NCBI GenBank assembly: GCA_001311565.1
Contig: BBBM01000007.1
Location: 20,828 to 84,827, forward strand
Reading direction: 5' to 3'
DNA length: 64,000 nucleotides
Source: Desulfothermus okinawensis JCM 13304
Lineage (GTDB): Bacteria > Desulfobacterota > Desulfovibrionia > Desulfovibrionales > Desulfothermaceae
Under the pieces are notes generated by a model. The model was not told where the DNA came from. It saw only the letters and a program-made list of their open reading frames with translations, and ran no database searches. The translations under genes and the position numbers were made by a program. Of this stretch, positions 21,905 through 31,411 are shown one piece after another (the stretch's first letter is position 1; every line of letters begins with the position of its first letter).

Positions 21905-22142
21905 GATTAATCCCCCTATAATATTTTTTATCGTCATTTAACTATGTGAAGTTTAAAAATTTTTTTAACATATTTGCAAGTATAAAGTCGATTTTCTGTT
22001 TTTCTATTTACTTCTTGATTGAGCATAAAATTGAAGTTGGATAATAGGATGATAAGTTCATGGTAAAATTTCTATAGAAGGAGTGAATTAAAACTAATTT
22101 GATAAGATATAAAAATTATGAATAAAGTTTAAGCCCCCCTGC
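21905..22142. promoter_or_regulatory. Promoter region of the MCP/H-NOX operon
   Basis: About 240 bp of AT-rich non-coding sequence upstream of the minus-strand chemoreceptor. I see no convincing operator. A gggggatta sequence just before the ATG may serve as ribosome binding site. Confidence 0.4.
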
Positions 22143-22177
22143 TAACCCGAGTCTATCAAAATGACAAACTCGGGTTA
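22143..22177. repeat. Dispersed palindrome, copy 4
   Basis: Stem taacccgagt(c)t / aaactcgggtta with a loop atcaaaatgac, right after the stop of the persulfide dioxygenase gene. Same family as copies 1-3 and 5. Confidence 0.75.
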
Positions 22178-22190
22178 AAGGGCCTTGATT

Positions 22191-23573
22191 TTATTTTATC
22201 ACAGGATAACCTGCATTGATCCAGGCCTTCATTCCACCTGCCAGGCTGTGCACATGGGTAAAACCCTGACTCTGAAGAAAACTGGCTGCAATATTTCCAC
22301 GATAACCTACACCGCAGGTGACAATAACCTCTGCATCCTTTGGAACATCAGGAATTTCTCTTAGTAATTTGTTCAAGGGGTAGTGTTTGGCCTCTTTTAT
22401 GTGACCACTTTCCCATTCTGCTTTTGTCCTCACATCAAAGAAGTAGTCATATTTCCCATTTTTTTAACTTATTAAACAATTCTTCAGCTGAAATTTGCCA
22501 GAGTTGACCAATTGGATATCCAGATTCCTGCCATGCAGCAATTCCACCATATAGATATCCTATTATGTTGTCATATCCTATCCTATGGAGTTGCCTTATC
22601 ATCTCATCATATGCCTCCTCATTGTCCACCACTAAGATTAGCTGGGCAGCTGGTTCAATTACCATACCTATCCAGTTGGCACTTTGAGGAGTAAGACCAA
22701 TGTTTATTGAACCTGGAATGTGCACTCCGCCAAAGGCTGCAGTATTTCTTGTATCTAAAATAGTTGCCCCTTCATCTATCAGGGATTTTACTTGCTTTGG
22801 ACTTAAGTCTCTAACTATTGGACACCTATCTAAGAGGGGAGCACCTTTTTTTATTTGTATTTATAATGTGGGTAAAACTTTTGGGGCGCTCAGGAAACTC
22901 AGCTGTCATTTCCCTTTCAAATTTATCAAAAGAAAGTTTAAGTATAGGATTGTGTTCAAATTCATAGCCAATTGTGCTATGTGTTTTTGAACTCATGCCT
23001 TTACCGCACAAAGAGCCTTCTCCATGTGCAGGATAAACCTCTAAATTTTTAGGGAGTTTTCCAAGGACATTGTGCAAGGAATTATACAAGTTTTTTTACT
23101 TGCTCTTCTATGAGTTCTTCTCCTGCCAAATCAGGACGGCCAATGTCTCCCACAAATAGGCAATCTCCAGTTAAAATAAGCCAGGGGTCTTCCCCCCTGG
23201 ATAGATCGCTTACTAAAATTGACATGGAGTGGGGTGTATGTCCAGGGGTTTTTAAAAATTGGAGGCGTACCTTACCAAATTCAATTATATCTCCCTCTTT
23301 TATCTCTTTGTGAGGAAATTCCACTGGGGATCCCTCCATGAAATATATATCAGCCCCTGTCCTGGATTTTAGTTCTTGATTACCACTTACATGGTCTGCA
23401 TGGACATGTGTTTCAAAAATGTGCGTGATCTCCATGCCATTTTCTCTTGCTAGGGTGAGATAATCCTGTACATCTCTTTTGGGGTCCACAACGCATGCTA
23501 CCTTCGCCTCGGGACAGCCAATAAGGTAGGATAAGCACCCCATACCCTTTACTATTATTTGCTTAAAATACAT
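22191..23573 (-). CDS. CstB-like persulfide dioxygenase-rhodanese fusion (frame-broken)
   Basis: A three-domain protein of about 460 residues. The N-terminal metallo-beta-lactamase domain shows ETHVHADHVSGN, TPGHTPHSMS, TGDCLFVGDIGRPDL and YPAHGEGSLCGKG, matching ETHE1-type persulfide dioxygenases. It is followed by an inactive rhodanese (LILVVDNEEAYDE where the cysteine should be) and an active rhodanese with the loop TCGVGYRGN. This is the CstB architecture, which oxidises persulfides to thiosulfate and protects against sulfide stress. Breaks fall at runs near 22461, 22847 and 23090. It starts the 22-32 kb stress island's left edge. Confidence 0.88.
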
Positions 23574-23594
23574 AATCTTCCCCTTTTTTTGGTT

Positions 23595-24362
23595 TTATTC
23601 TATCTCAATGCCTATGGGGCAGTGATCTGATCCCATGATATTGTCTTCAATCCATGAGTTTTTCACTCTGGAAACAAGCTCCTTGGATACAAAAAAAATA
23701 ATCTATACGCCATCCTATGTTCTTTTTCCTTGCATTAAACCGATAGCTCCACCATGTGTATCTGCCAGGATTTTTATCAAACATGCGAAATGTGTCCACA
23801 TATCCATGGGATATAAATTTATCAATCCACTCCCTTTCAATGGGTAAAAAACCTGATCTATTGGAATTTTCTTTGGGATTTGCAAGGTCAATTTCTGTAT
23901 GGGCAGTGTTAAAATCTCCCCCTACAATTATTGGTTTGTTTTTTTCTCTTCTCTTCAGCATAACTCAAAAAATAGTCGTAAAAGTCCAGTTTAAATTTAA
24001 GCCTCTCATCACTCATCTGCCCATTGGGAAAGTATATATTGAACACATAAAAATCTTCATATTCCAGCTCTATGACCCTGCCTTCCCCTGAAAATTTCTC
24101 TTCAGGAAACTCTAAGGAATATCTAACAGGTTCTTTTTTATAAAAAACAGCAACTCCAGAATATCCTTTTTTCTTTTTTGACGGATTCCATATGAGATTA
24201 TATCCATTTTTTTTGGTAAGCTCTTTTTTTTGGTATTTGATCAAGTTCTGCCTTGACCTCCTGCACCAAAACCAAATCACCATTACAACCTGTTAACCAC
24301 TCCCAGAATCCTTTCTTTATGACAGCCCTAAATCCATTTACATTCCAGGAATATATTTTCAT
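23595..24362 (-). CDS. xth: Exodeoxyribonuclease III (frame-broken)
   Basis: A Mg-dependent AP endonuclease/3'-5' exonuclease for base-excision repair. Motifs: [13 protein letters not shown] with the catalytic asparagine, LVLQE-type glutamate (LVLVQEVK), [21 protein letters not shown] and the C-terminal GSDHCPI with the catalytic histidine. Breaks are at runs near 23692, 23939, 24206 and 24223. About 255 residues joined. It sits among oxidative stress genes, fitting repair of oxidised DNA. Confidence 0.9.
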
Positions 24363-24426
24363 TTTGAGTCCCTAAAAAAATAGGGATATCTTTCTTGATA
24401 TCCCCTATATGTCTAGACTTTTATTT

Positions 24427-25128
24427 TTATGGTTTCCAGACTTCCCAAACCTTACCAACGAGATCAGGCCCAGGTGTTAAGGTCTTTCCACCTGGCTCCC
24501 AACCAGATGGTGTTACCTCTCCTGTTTTTGCAACGTGCTGAAATGCCTTGATTTGCCTTAAAAGTTCCTTTGGATTCCTTCCTACTTCAGGGGTTAAGAC
24601 TTCCATGGCCCTTACATTAAAATCTGGATCAATTATAAATCTCCCCCTAATATCTACACCAGCGTCCTCATCATAGATGCCGTAAACAGCACCAATCTTA
24701 CCTCCTGGATCAGATAGCATTGGGAATGGCACACCGCCATCAATCATTTTGGAAAGTTCTTCTTCTTGCCATATTTTGTGGACAAAACGGCTGTCCGTGC
24801 TAATAGCAAGTATTTCCACTCCAAGGGCCTTGAACTCGTTGTAAAGGCTAGCAACTGCCGCCAGCTCAGTGGGTCAGACAAATGTAAAGTCCCCTGGATA
24901 AAAACAGAGAACTATCCATTTGCCTTTATAATCTGATAATTTTACTGGTTTAAAACCAAAACCTGGTACAAAACCACTTGTTTCAAAATCTATTGCTTCT
25001 CTACCTACCTTAACTAACATCTTAACCTCCCCCTTTGTTTCTAAATTTTCATCACCTGATTTGCCTGTTCCTTCAGGTACAATAGGACCTTTTGTTGGTG
25101 TAACACATTCGTCTTTTAATTTTTCCAT
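24427..25128 (-). CDS. prxU: Selenocysteine-containing peroxiredoxin (in-frame UGA at the catalytic position)
   Basis: A 233-residue AhpC/TSA-type peroxidase reducing peroxides. The reading frame is uninterrupted except for one TGA at 24876-24874 that falls exactly where the peroxidatic cysteine belongs: [14 protein letters not shown]. Downstream, [28 protein letters not shown] and RGRFIIDP continue in the same frame with no shift, so this is a selenocysteine codon (residue 85), not a break. A hairpin follows at the right distance. An unusual N-terminal extension ([15 protein letters not shown]...) of about 45 residues precedes the domain and holds the only ordinary cysteine before it. ATG 25128 is preferred over 25134 by its agggagg spacing. 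Confidence 0.92.
24847..24865 (-). promoter_or_regulatory. Candidate bacterial SECIS hairpin
   Basis: Eight bases after the UGA, the mRNA can fold GCUGGC-GGCAGUU-GCUAGC: six base pairs (one G-U) and a seven-base loop starting with GG. Position and loop match what SelB-binding bacterial SECIS elements look like. Judged by eye only. Confidence 0.6.
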
Positions 25129-25140
25129 AACCATCCCTCC

Positions 25141-25167
25141 TAACCCAGTTTATGAAAACTGGGGTTT
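25141..25167. repeat. Dispersed palindrome, copy 5
   Basis: Stem taaccc-agttt / aaact-ggggttta with loop atga, between the end of the flavodiiron protein gene and the peroxiredoxin ribosome binding site. Confidence 0.7.
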
Positions 25168-25183
25168 ATCTAATTATTGTAAT

Positions 25184-26380
25184 TTAATTTAGTTCTTTTA
25201 ATTTAGCAGCCATTTGTTTTCCAAGGTCTTCACACTGCTTAAGACCATCAGAATTTGGCACGTACTGGATCCGCAAGGCAGGAGCTATAACATCAAACTT
25301 TGCATCTTTTAATATCCCTTCAATCATTTTGGGAGCCTCGCCACTCCATCCATAAGAGCCAAAGGCTGCCCCAAATTTATTTAAAGGTCTAAGCCCCTTC
25401 ATATAAGTCAAGAAGTCTGAAACAGTGGGGAATATATTATTATTTAAGGTTGGAGAACCCACTAACATCCCCCCAGCGTCCATTAACTCTGTTAGAATAT
25501 CGCTTCTGTGCCAGGATTTGAGGCTCATAATCTTAACTTCCACATCTTCCTTATTTATCGCCTCTCCAATGGCCTCTGCCATCTTCTCTGTAGAGTGCCA
25601 CATGGTATCATATACAACCAGGGCCTTTTGCTGGGGCTCTTGCTTTGCCCATTTAACATACAGGTCTATTATCTTACCAATATTTTTTTGTCCATATAAC
25701 TCCATGGTCTGGACAGATCATGTTAAATTCCAGTTTTAGTTTCTGAATCTTTTCAACTAATTTTAGAACCAGGTTGGAATAGGGAAGGAGTATATTTGCA
25801 TAATATTTTTTTTGCCTGTCTAAATAATTCCTCTTCATCTACTTCATGATCAAATCGCCTGGATGTTGCATAGTGTTCTCCAAAGGCATCAGATGAAAAT
25901 AAAATCTTTTCTTCAGGTATATATGTGAACATGCTGTCTGGCCAGTGGAGCATCCTGGTCTCAAGAAACATGAGTTCTCGTTTTCCAATACTCAATTTAT
26001 CTCCATCTGAAACAGGGATGTAATAGAGCCCATCTCCAAAATGAAGGGATAGATTCTTTTTACCCATTTTTGAGCAATATATTGGTTTGTCTTTTCCAAT
26101 TAGGTGCATTATTTTTGGGAGTGATCCAGTGTGGTCCATTTCAGTGTGGTTGCTAATAACTACATCGATTTTTTTTGGGTCTATTACCTGTCTTATATTA
26201 GACATAAACTGGTCAAACAATTTGTCCTTTACTGTATCAATAAGTGTTATTTTTTTCATCCAAAATAAGATATGCATTGTAAGTTGATCCTTCATATGTG
26301 GAATATCCATGAAAGTCCCTGATATTCCAATCTACAGCACCAACCCAATAGATATTGTCAGCTATCTTTACTGGTCCCAT
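25184..26380 (-). CDS. fprA: A-type flavodiiron protein (O2/NO reductase), frame-broken
   Basis: A cytoplasmic enzyme reducing O2 to water (or NO to N2O) with electrons from rubredoxin. The N-terminal di-iron beta-lactamase domain shows [24 protein letters not shown] and [10 protein letters not shown]; the C-terminal flavodoxin domain shows [23 protein letters not shown] and [10 protein letters not shown]. Breaks are at runs near 25685, 25804 and 26252. About 397 residues joined, normal length. The ATG at 26380 has a gagaga-type site. Rubredoxins 3-4 kb upstream in the island are likely donors. Confidence 0.93.
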
Positions 26381-26401
26381 AATTTCTCTCCTTTTTTTTA
26401 A

Positions 26402-27424
26402 TTAATATGCTTCTTCATATGCCAGATCTTCTTTTGTTATAGGATGTGCGAAATTTTTATATACCCAGAACTGATACAATATAACAATTGGTACAAATAT
26501 AAGTGCAACTATTAGCATAATCTTAAGTGTAAGGGGACTGGATGACCCATTGTATATTGTTATTGAGTATTTTGGATCAATGGATGATGGCAACATGTTT
26601 GGGTATATTCCCAATATCCCAAATAGGGCGGAGCCAGCAATGGTTATTGCAGAACCAATCCATGCCTTTAGCCATTTTTGTTCAGCTATGGAGTTTCTGG
26701 AAAGAAATAGTCCATAAATGGGTACCAATAGCAATGGCAGTAAGTAGATGTGATGAAAGTAGTTTGCAAATAGGTTAGTTGCAAAAGCCGATGCCCCTAA
26801 AAACAACACAAATACCACCACCTTTGCCTGCCAGATTCTGGTAGCTAGTAGGGCAGATCTAATTTGAAGATCTCCTGTTGAACGAATACAGAGCCAGAGT
26901 GCGCCGTGTTCCAGAAATAGTAGTACAAAAAGTACTCCCCCAAGTAGTCCGTATGGATTTAAAAGGGTCAAAATGTTTCCATGAAAGACACCATTTTCAT
27001 CAATTGGTATTCCCTTAAAGATATTTGCAAAGGCAACTCCAAGTAGTAGTGCAGGCAAAAAAACTACCAATAAATAGGCAACCATCCCATATTGCTTTCC
27101 AGAATTTGCTCTCAACCTTTGATCTGAATTCAAAGGACACACCCCTTATAATAAGGCAACCAAAAGTAGCATGAGTGCAGTGTATAGACCTGAGAACATG
27201 ACAGCATAGGTCTTTGGAAAAGCAGCAAATGTCACTCCTCCAGCGCTAATTAGCCACACCTCATTTCCGTCCCAAAAAGGTCCCATTGCATTGTAAACTA
27301 TGCGCTTTTCTTCTTCATTTTTGGCAATAAAGGGCATGAGTGTCCCAAGCCCAAGGTCAAAGCCATCTAAAATAAAATATCCTATCCATAAAATTCCCCA
27401 GAGTAAAAACCATATAGTGTTCAT
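26402..27424 (-). CDS. cydB: Cytochrome bd oxidase subunit II (one frame break)
   Basis: Membrane subunit of the quinol-oxidising, high O2-affinity bd oxidase. It begins [27 protein letters not shown] and contains [23 protein letters not shown], both diagnostic. The frame breaks between 27060 and 27150, at the A run near 27058-27064, and then continues to LAYEEAY. About 340 residues with eight or nine transmembrane helices. It starts 20 bp after cydA. Confidence 0.93.
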
Positions 27425-27444
27425 ATCTTTCCTCCCTTATTTAT

Positions 27445-28757
27445 TTAATTGGTGACTGGTTCAGGACCTTTTTTTTGCGAACTTAAAGAGTAAGAAAATG
27501 TCCACAGCTCCCAAGAAGGCATAGAGCAGGGTAAGGAGGACAAGTGAAAAATAGACCTGTGATCCTGCAATTGGTGATGCAGCCTGGGATGTCTTTAGCA
27601 TGCCGTACACTATCCAGGCTGACGTCCAACCTCTGCTACAACCCATCCAGCTTCAATGGCAATATATGGAAGTGGGATGGCCCATGGTAAATATTTTAAT
27701 ACCCTGGGATTATTTTCTAAGTTATTTCTCTCTTTCCACGCAAAAAAAGGTAAGTAATATGAACAAAAAGCCAAGTCCCACCATAATTCTAAAAGAGAGA
27801 AATGTTAGAAGTACAGGGGGTCTTTCATCCTTCGGAAAGTCCCTGAGTCCCTTTACCATTGCAGATGGATGGTGATATGCAAGCATACTTAACACACCAG
27901 GAAGGGGCAAAATCTGTATTTTATTTTTCTCATGTTGTTCATCAGGGATTAAAAAGAGATACATGGGTGCCCATTTTTTTGTTTCCCAATGGGATTCCAT
28001 GGCTGCTAGTTTAGCTGGCTGTTTTTGTGCTACCTCACCTCCGTGGATGTGTCCCTGAAATACTAGTAACAGCGCAAGGACAAATGTCCAAACCGATGCC
28101 AGTTTAAAGGATTTTTCAAAGAATTTAAATTCATTTTTCTTTAAGATGTGGTAGCTGGATATCCCTAGGATAAAAAATCCCGCCAGAACGTATGCAGCTG
28201 ATAAGGTATGAAAAATTTGCTGCCAGGCAAATCCATTTGTTACAACTGCCTTAAAACTTTTTAACTCCGCCCTTCCATTTCTGATTACATAACCAACTGG
28301 GTGTTGCATAAAGCCGTTTGCAAGTAGTATCCAGATAGCAGATAGATTTGAGGCAAATGCAACCAGGGTTATTGCCAGGGCATGTAATTTGGGAGAGAGC
28401 TTTTCCCATCCAAACACCCAGACAGCTAAAAAAAGTAGATTCCAAAAAGAATGCAGCCGTTGCCTCAATGGCAAGTAGGGAACCAAAGATGTCACCTACA
28501 TATTCTGAATATTTGGACCAATTGGTGCCAAATTGAAATTCCAGTGTAATTCCTGTAACAACCCCAAGGGCAAAATTTATCAAAAAGAGCTTTCCCCAAA
28601 ATTTTGCCATACGTTTGTAATCTTCATCCCCAGACAAGACATATTTCCACTCCATAATTGCCACAAGTATTGATAGTCCTAAGGTTAAGGGGACAAAAAT
28701 GAAGTGAAACATAGTGGTCATAGCAAATTGTAACCTAGATAGCCAAACAACATCCAT
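27445..28757 (-). CDS. cydA: Cytochrome bd oxidase subunit I (frame-broken)
   Basis: Carries hemes b558, b595 and d. The start [22 protein letters not shown] holds the conserved N-terminal histidine; [12 protein letters not shown] (after joining) and the quinol loop segment with [22 protein letters not shown] are typical. Breaks are at runs near 27744, 28430 and 27470; with the last corrected, the protein ends KKGPEPVTN at 27445. About 437 residues. The ATG is preceded by agggaggtcac. Together with cydB it gives an anaerobe O2 scavenging at the membrane. Confidence 0.93.
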
Positions 28758-28775
28758 AAGTGACCTCCCTTATTT

Positions 28776-29315
28776 TTATAAAAGTTTTTTTTGGCTATGT
28801 CTCCTAGAACAAATTCTTGAAATTTGTGTTCCCAATACACAGTCAATCTTTCTTTTCTATGTGCAAGATCTTTAGCTCCAGGCCAGCTAAAGCCAATTGT
28901 TTTAAAGAGTAACAGCCCCATTAGTTGAATATATAGATCTGTTTCCTTTTCAAAGGATTCTACGATGTTATTTAAGTATTTCTTAACTTCATGCGGATAC
29001 TTCTGGGAGAAACGAGCTACTGCAAAGTAACCTCCCCTACGTAAGGGCTCATGTTCCAAAAAAAAGGTCAGCCCTTCCTGGCAAATCTATTATCTGATAT
29101 ATTAAAATGGTTGAGAATTCTGTGGCGAGAAATTCCACCTGAGACAAGACCTCTCCCATAACCTCTGGAACTCCCCAACCAATTCCTCCTGATTCATCAC
29201 AAAGCATCCATATAAGGCGTCTTATAAAGGTCCTTCCATAATCTGGTTCCTTATCTGTAATTTCTCTTAATACTTCTCCAAAACAGGATATTGCATGCCA
29301 TTTTATTTTTTTCAT
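28776..29315 (-). CDS. DVU0298-like HEAT-repeat-type protein
   Basis: About 178 residues. MKKIKWHAISCFGEVL, IRRLIWMLCDESGGIGWGVPEVMGE and HEPLRRGGYFAVARF are segments I associate with the uncharacterised DVU0298 family of sulfate reducers and relatives; helical repeat pattern of HEAT type. One break at the A/T run near 29060; a second at the T run 28785-28792 makes the C-terminus ambiguous (end near 28776 if six bases). It sits directly upstream of cydA in the same direction and is probably cotranscribed, but no function is known. Confidence 0.65.
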
Positions 29316-29481
29316 TATTACTATTTAGACAGGAAAAAAAGAGCTCCTATAACTTTTTTTAAGGGATAACACAAGATATCCCCCAAAAAATCAGGATATC
29401 CTTTTTCAGCTAAAATGGTTTGTACAGCTTTTTTTTATTTTTCTTGAGTTCATTTTTAACACTGTTATTTTAAAGAATCTA
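29316..29481. other. AT-rich spacer upstream of the cyd operon
   Basis: No gene is visible. A weak hairpin ggatatc...gatatcc repeats the sequence gatatcc around 29374-29403. The minus-strand promoter for the DVU0298-like/cydAB operon should lie here. Confidence 0.35.
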
Positions 29482-29509
29482 AAAAGCCCCTCGGATTTGA
29501 GGGGCTTTT
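29482..29509 (-). terminator. Terminator of the rubredoxin/desulfoferrodoxin cluster
   Basis: Perfect 11-bp stem (aaaagcccctc / gaggggctttt) with a 6-nt loop, just after the minus-strand rubredoxin stop codon. Confidence 0.85.
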
Positions 29510-29521
29510 AATTGAATATAT

Positions 29522-29680
29522 CTATTCTTTGCTAAAGTCGCTTTTTGACGCACCACATACAGGGCATGTCCAATCATCGGGTACGTCCTCAAATTTTGTT
29601 CCTGGTTCAACTCCGTTGTCTGGATCCCCTTTCTCTGGATCATATACATATCCACATACTCCACAAATCCATCTTTCCAT
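29522..29680 (-). CDS. Rubredoxin
   Basis: A 52-residue Fe(Cys)4 electron carrier: [19 protein letters not shown] and [12 protein letters not shown] give the classic CxxCGY...CPxCG pairs. Frame intact. It shares an operon with a second rubredoxin and desulfoferrodoxin, and probably feeds electrons to superoxide reductase, rubrerythrin and the flavodiiron protein of the island. Confidence 0.97.
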   Translation of the reverse strand: MERWICGVCGYVYDPEKGDPDNGVEPGTKFEDVPDDWTCPVCGASKSDFSKE

Positions 29681-29703
29681 CTTGTTACTCCTTCTTTTAC
29701 ATT

Positions 29704-29913
29704 TTATTTGTTTTCTTCTAAAACTGAACCTGGACCAGCCAGTGGCTTAAATGCATCCTTTGATGCGCCACAAATTGGGCACCTCCAATCATCAGGCAGG
29801 TCCTTAAAACTAGTCCCTTTGGGGATTTTGCCTTTTCTATCCCCCTTGTCAGGGTTATAGATATAACCACAGTTTGTGGTTTGACATTGATACATTTCTT
29901 CTGGTCTTGCCAT
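29704..29913 (-). CDS. Rubredoxin with a CX4C first iron pair
   Basis: A 69-residue rubredoxin variant: the first pair is CQTTNC (four residues between cysteines rather than two), followed by [10 protein letters not shown]; the second pair is normal, RCPICGASK. The C-terminus is extended by about 15 residues ([13 protein letters not shown]). The ATG at 29913 is chosen because the upstream ATG would add a tail without a ribosome site. Type 2 rubredoxins of sulfate reducers have similarly widened spacing as far as I recall. Confidence 0.92.
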   Translation of the reverse strand: MARPEEMYQCQTTNCGYIYNPDKGDRKGKIPKGTSFKDLPDDWRCPICGASKDAFKPLAGPGSVLEENK

Positions 29914-29924
29914 ATTTTTATCCC

Positions 29925-30306
29925 TTAAGCTTCTGCCTTCCAAAGACCGTGAAGGTTACAATATTCTCTAGCTACTACTTTATCTGCCTCAATCAAAAAG
30001 ACTGCCTCTGGAGCATCTCCTGGTTTTAGGAATTTATAGTAGGACGTTCCATTGGCCTGGAGCTCAATCCACTCAATGTAGTGCTTTTCTTCCATGGGAT
30101 GGGCTACGCTGCCTACCTTTACCTTGTAACCACCATCTATTTTTTTCAATAACAGGTACATGCTTTTCCAACGCTGCATCAACAGCTCCTTCTTTTAAGA
30201 GATTCATTGGTTGATTACAGCACACAAGTTGTCCCGCTCCCCCATGGAGTACTGCTACAATATTTCCACAAACATCACACTTATAAATTTGATACCTTTC
30301 TGCCAT
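29925..30306 (-). CDS. dfx: Desulfoferrodoxin / superoxide reductase (one frame break)
   Basis: Reduces superoxide to peroxide without making O2. The N-terminal desulforedoxin-like domain shows KCDVCGN...CCNQPM; the catalytic domain shows [26 protein letters not shown] and YCNLHGLWK, giving the four histidines and one cysteine of center II. About 126 residues. The break is the T run near 30139-30144. A ggaggat site precedes the ATG at 30306. Confidence 0.95.
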
Positions 30307-30337
30307 TTTTAAATCCTCCTATTTTATGGTTTCTTTT

Positions 30338-30916
30338 TAATAATTTTCACAAACTAACTCAAAATGTGCCCTTGGATGTGCACATGCTGGACAAGCCTCT
30401 GGTGCTTCTTTTCCCTTATGTAAATATCCACAATTTTGACATCTCCAAACAACCTCTTCTTCTTTTTTTAAATACCATGCCCTTTTCAATATTTTCTGCT
30501 AATTTTTTTATACCTCTTTTCATGAAACTCTTCTGCAACAGCGATTGCCTCAAAGACCTTTGCAATGTCCTCAAACCCCTCTTCCCTGGCAATCTTGGCA
30601 AATTCAGGATACATCTGTGTATGCTCATAATTTTCACCTTCAGCTGCTGCCTTTAAATTTTCAAGCGTAGTTCCAATCTTTCCAGCAGGAAATGAACCAG
30701 TAATCTCTACTTCTCCGCCCTCTAAAAGCTTGAAGAGCCTTTTTGCATGTTCTTTTTCCTGATTTGCTGTTTCTTCAAAGATCTTTGAGATTTGAACATA
30801 ACCTTCTTTTTTTTGCCTGGGATGCAAAATAGGTATAACGATTCCTTGCCTGGGATTCACCAGCAAATGCAGTTAAAATATTTTTTTTCTGTCTTTGTAC
30901 CTTTTAAACTACTCAT
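30338..30916 (-). CDS. rbr: Rubrerythrin (frame-broken)
   Basis: A peroxide reductase with a di-iron four-helix bundle and a C-terminal rubredoxin domain. Motifs: AFAGESQARNRY, EETANQEKEHAKRLF, AEGENYEHTQMYPEFA, AVAEEFHEKRY, then CQNCGYLHKGKEAPEACPACAH. Breaks are at runs near 30465, 30508, 30807 and 30885. About 192 residues joined. It is the first gene downstream of the hypothetical 67-residue gene. Confidence 0.95.
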
Positions 30917-30932
30917 ACTTTAAACCTCCGTT

Positions 30933-31136
30933 TTAATCTTTTAGTTTTTTCTTTATTCTAAATGCACAGTCTCTAATAAGACCACACAGGATAAGCAAAT
31001 CTTCATTGTTAAATTTATTAATTCCTTTGTTGGATAAATCAAGCATGTTTTTGATTAATTTTTCCACCTGATATATATAATCTAATTTTTCCCTTTCATC
31101 AACTAGTTGGTTGTTATTTTTCTCCATAACTTTCAT
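30933..31136 (-). CDS. Small hypothetical protein
   Basis: An intact 67-residue, largely helical protein (MKVMEKNNNQLVDEREKLDYI ... KKLKD) with two cysteines (LILCGLIRDCAF). It lies 16 bp upstream of rubrerythrin and is probably the first gene of the rubrerythrin/desulfoferrodoxin/rubredoxin transcript. I do not recognise it; with no CxxC and no DNA-binding motif its role is open. Confidence 0.55.
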   Translation of the reverse strand: MKVMEKNNNQLVDEREKLDYIYQVEKLIKNMLDLSNKGINKFNNEDLLILCGLIRDCAFRIKKKLKD

Positions 31137-31223
31137 ATCACATCCTGATATTGAAATTGGTTGTTTACTTAACTAGCAACTAATGTGCCATTAAAAAAAC
31201 ATGTATAAAGTGTTATATTTTCC

Positions 31224-31411
31224 TTATATAAAAAGAGGGTCATATGGTCCCTTTTTATTATTTGTGATTTACTGCCTGTTTTAAGGGAAGGTGCCACTGA
31301 GTCTCATGAGACACTATCAACCTTTGTTGTTTTTATTTTTTTTGTTAATTATCCTGTGTTCTCATATTAGAGACATCTTTGTCTCATTTTTTTGTTTGAG
31401 ACACCTTCTTA
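31224..31411. repeat. Intergenic region with GAGACA palindromes and terminators
   Basis: Between the stress-island transcript and the flavoprotein-ArsC gene. It contains a hairpin (aaaag(a)ggg...ccctttttat, about 31224-31258), the palindrome agtctcatgagact-like sequence at about 31289-31304, and gagaca-tctt-tgtctc at 31371-31386 followed by another gagacacc near 31405. The last two can form alternative hairpins and may end the ArsC transcript on the minus strand. Confidence 0.5.

Noticed and set aside
24874..24876. Nonsense mutation or frameshift splitting the peroxiredoxin gene
   Set aside because: Both halves share the same frame and the TGA lies exactly at the catalytic cysteine position, so selenocysteine explains it better.
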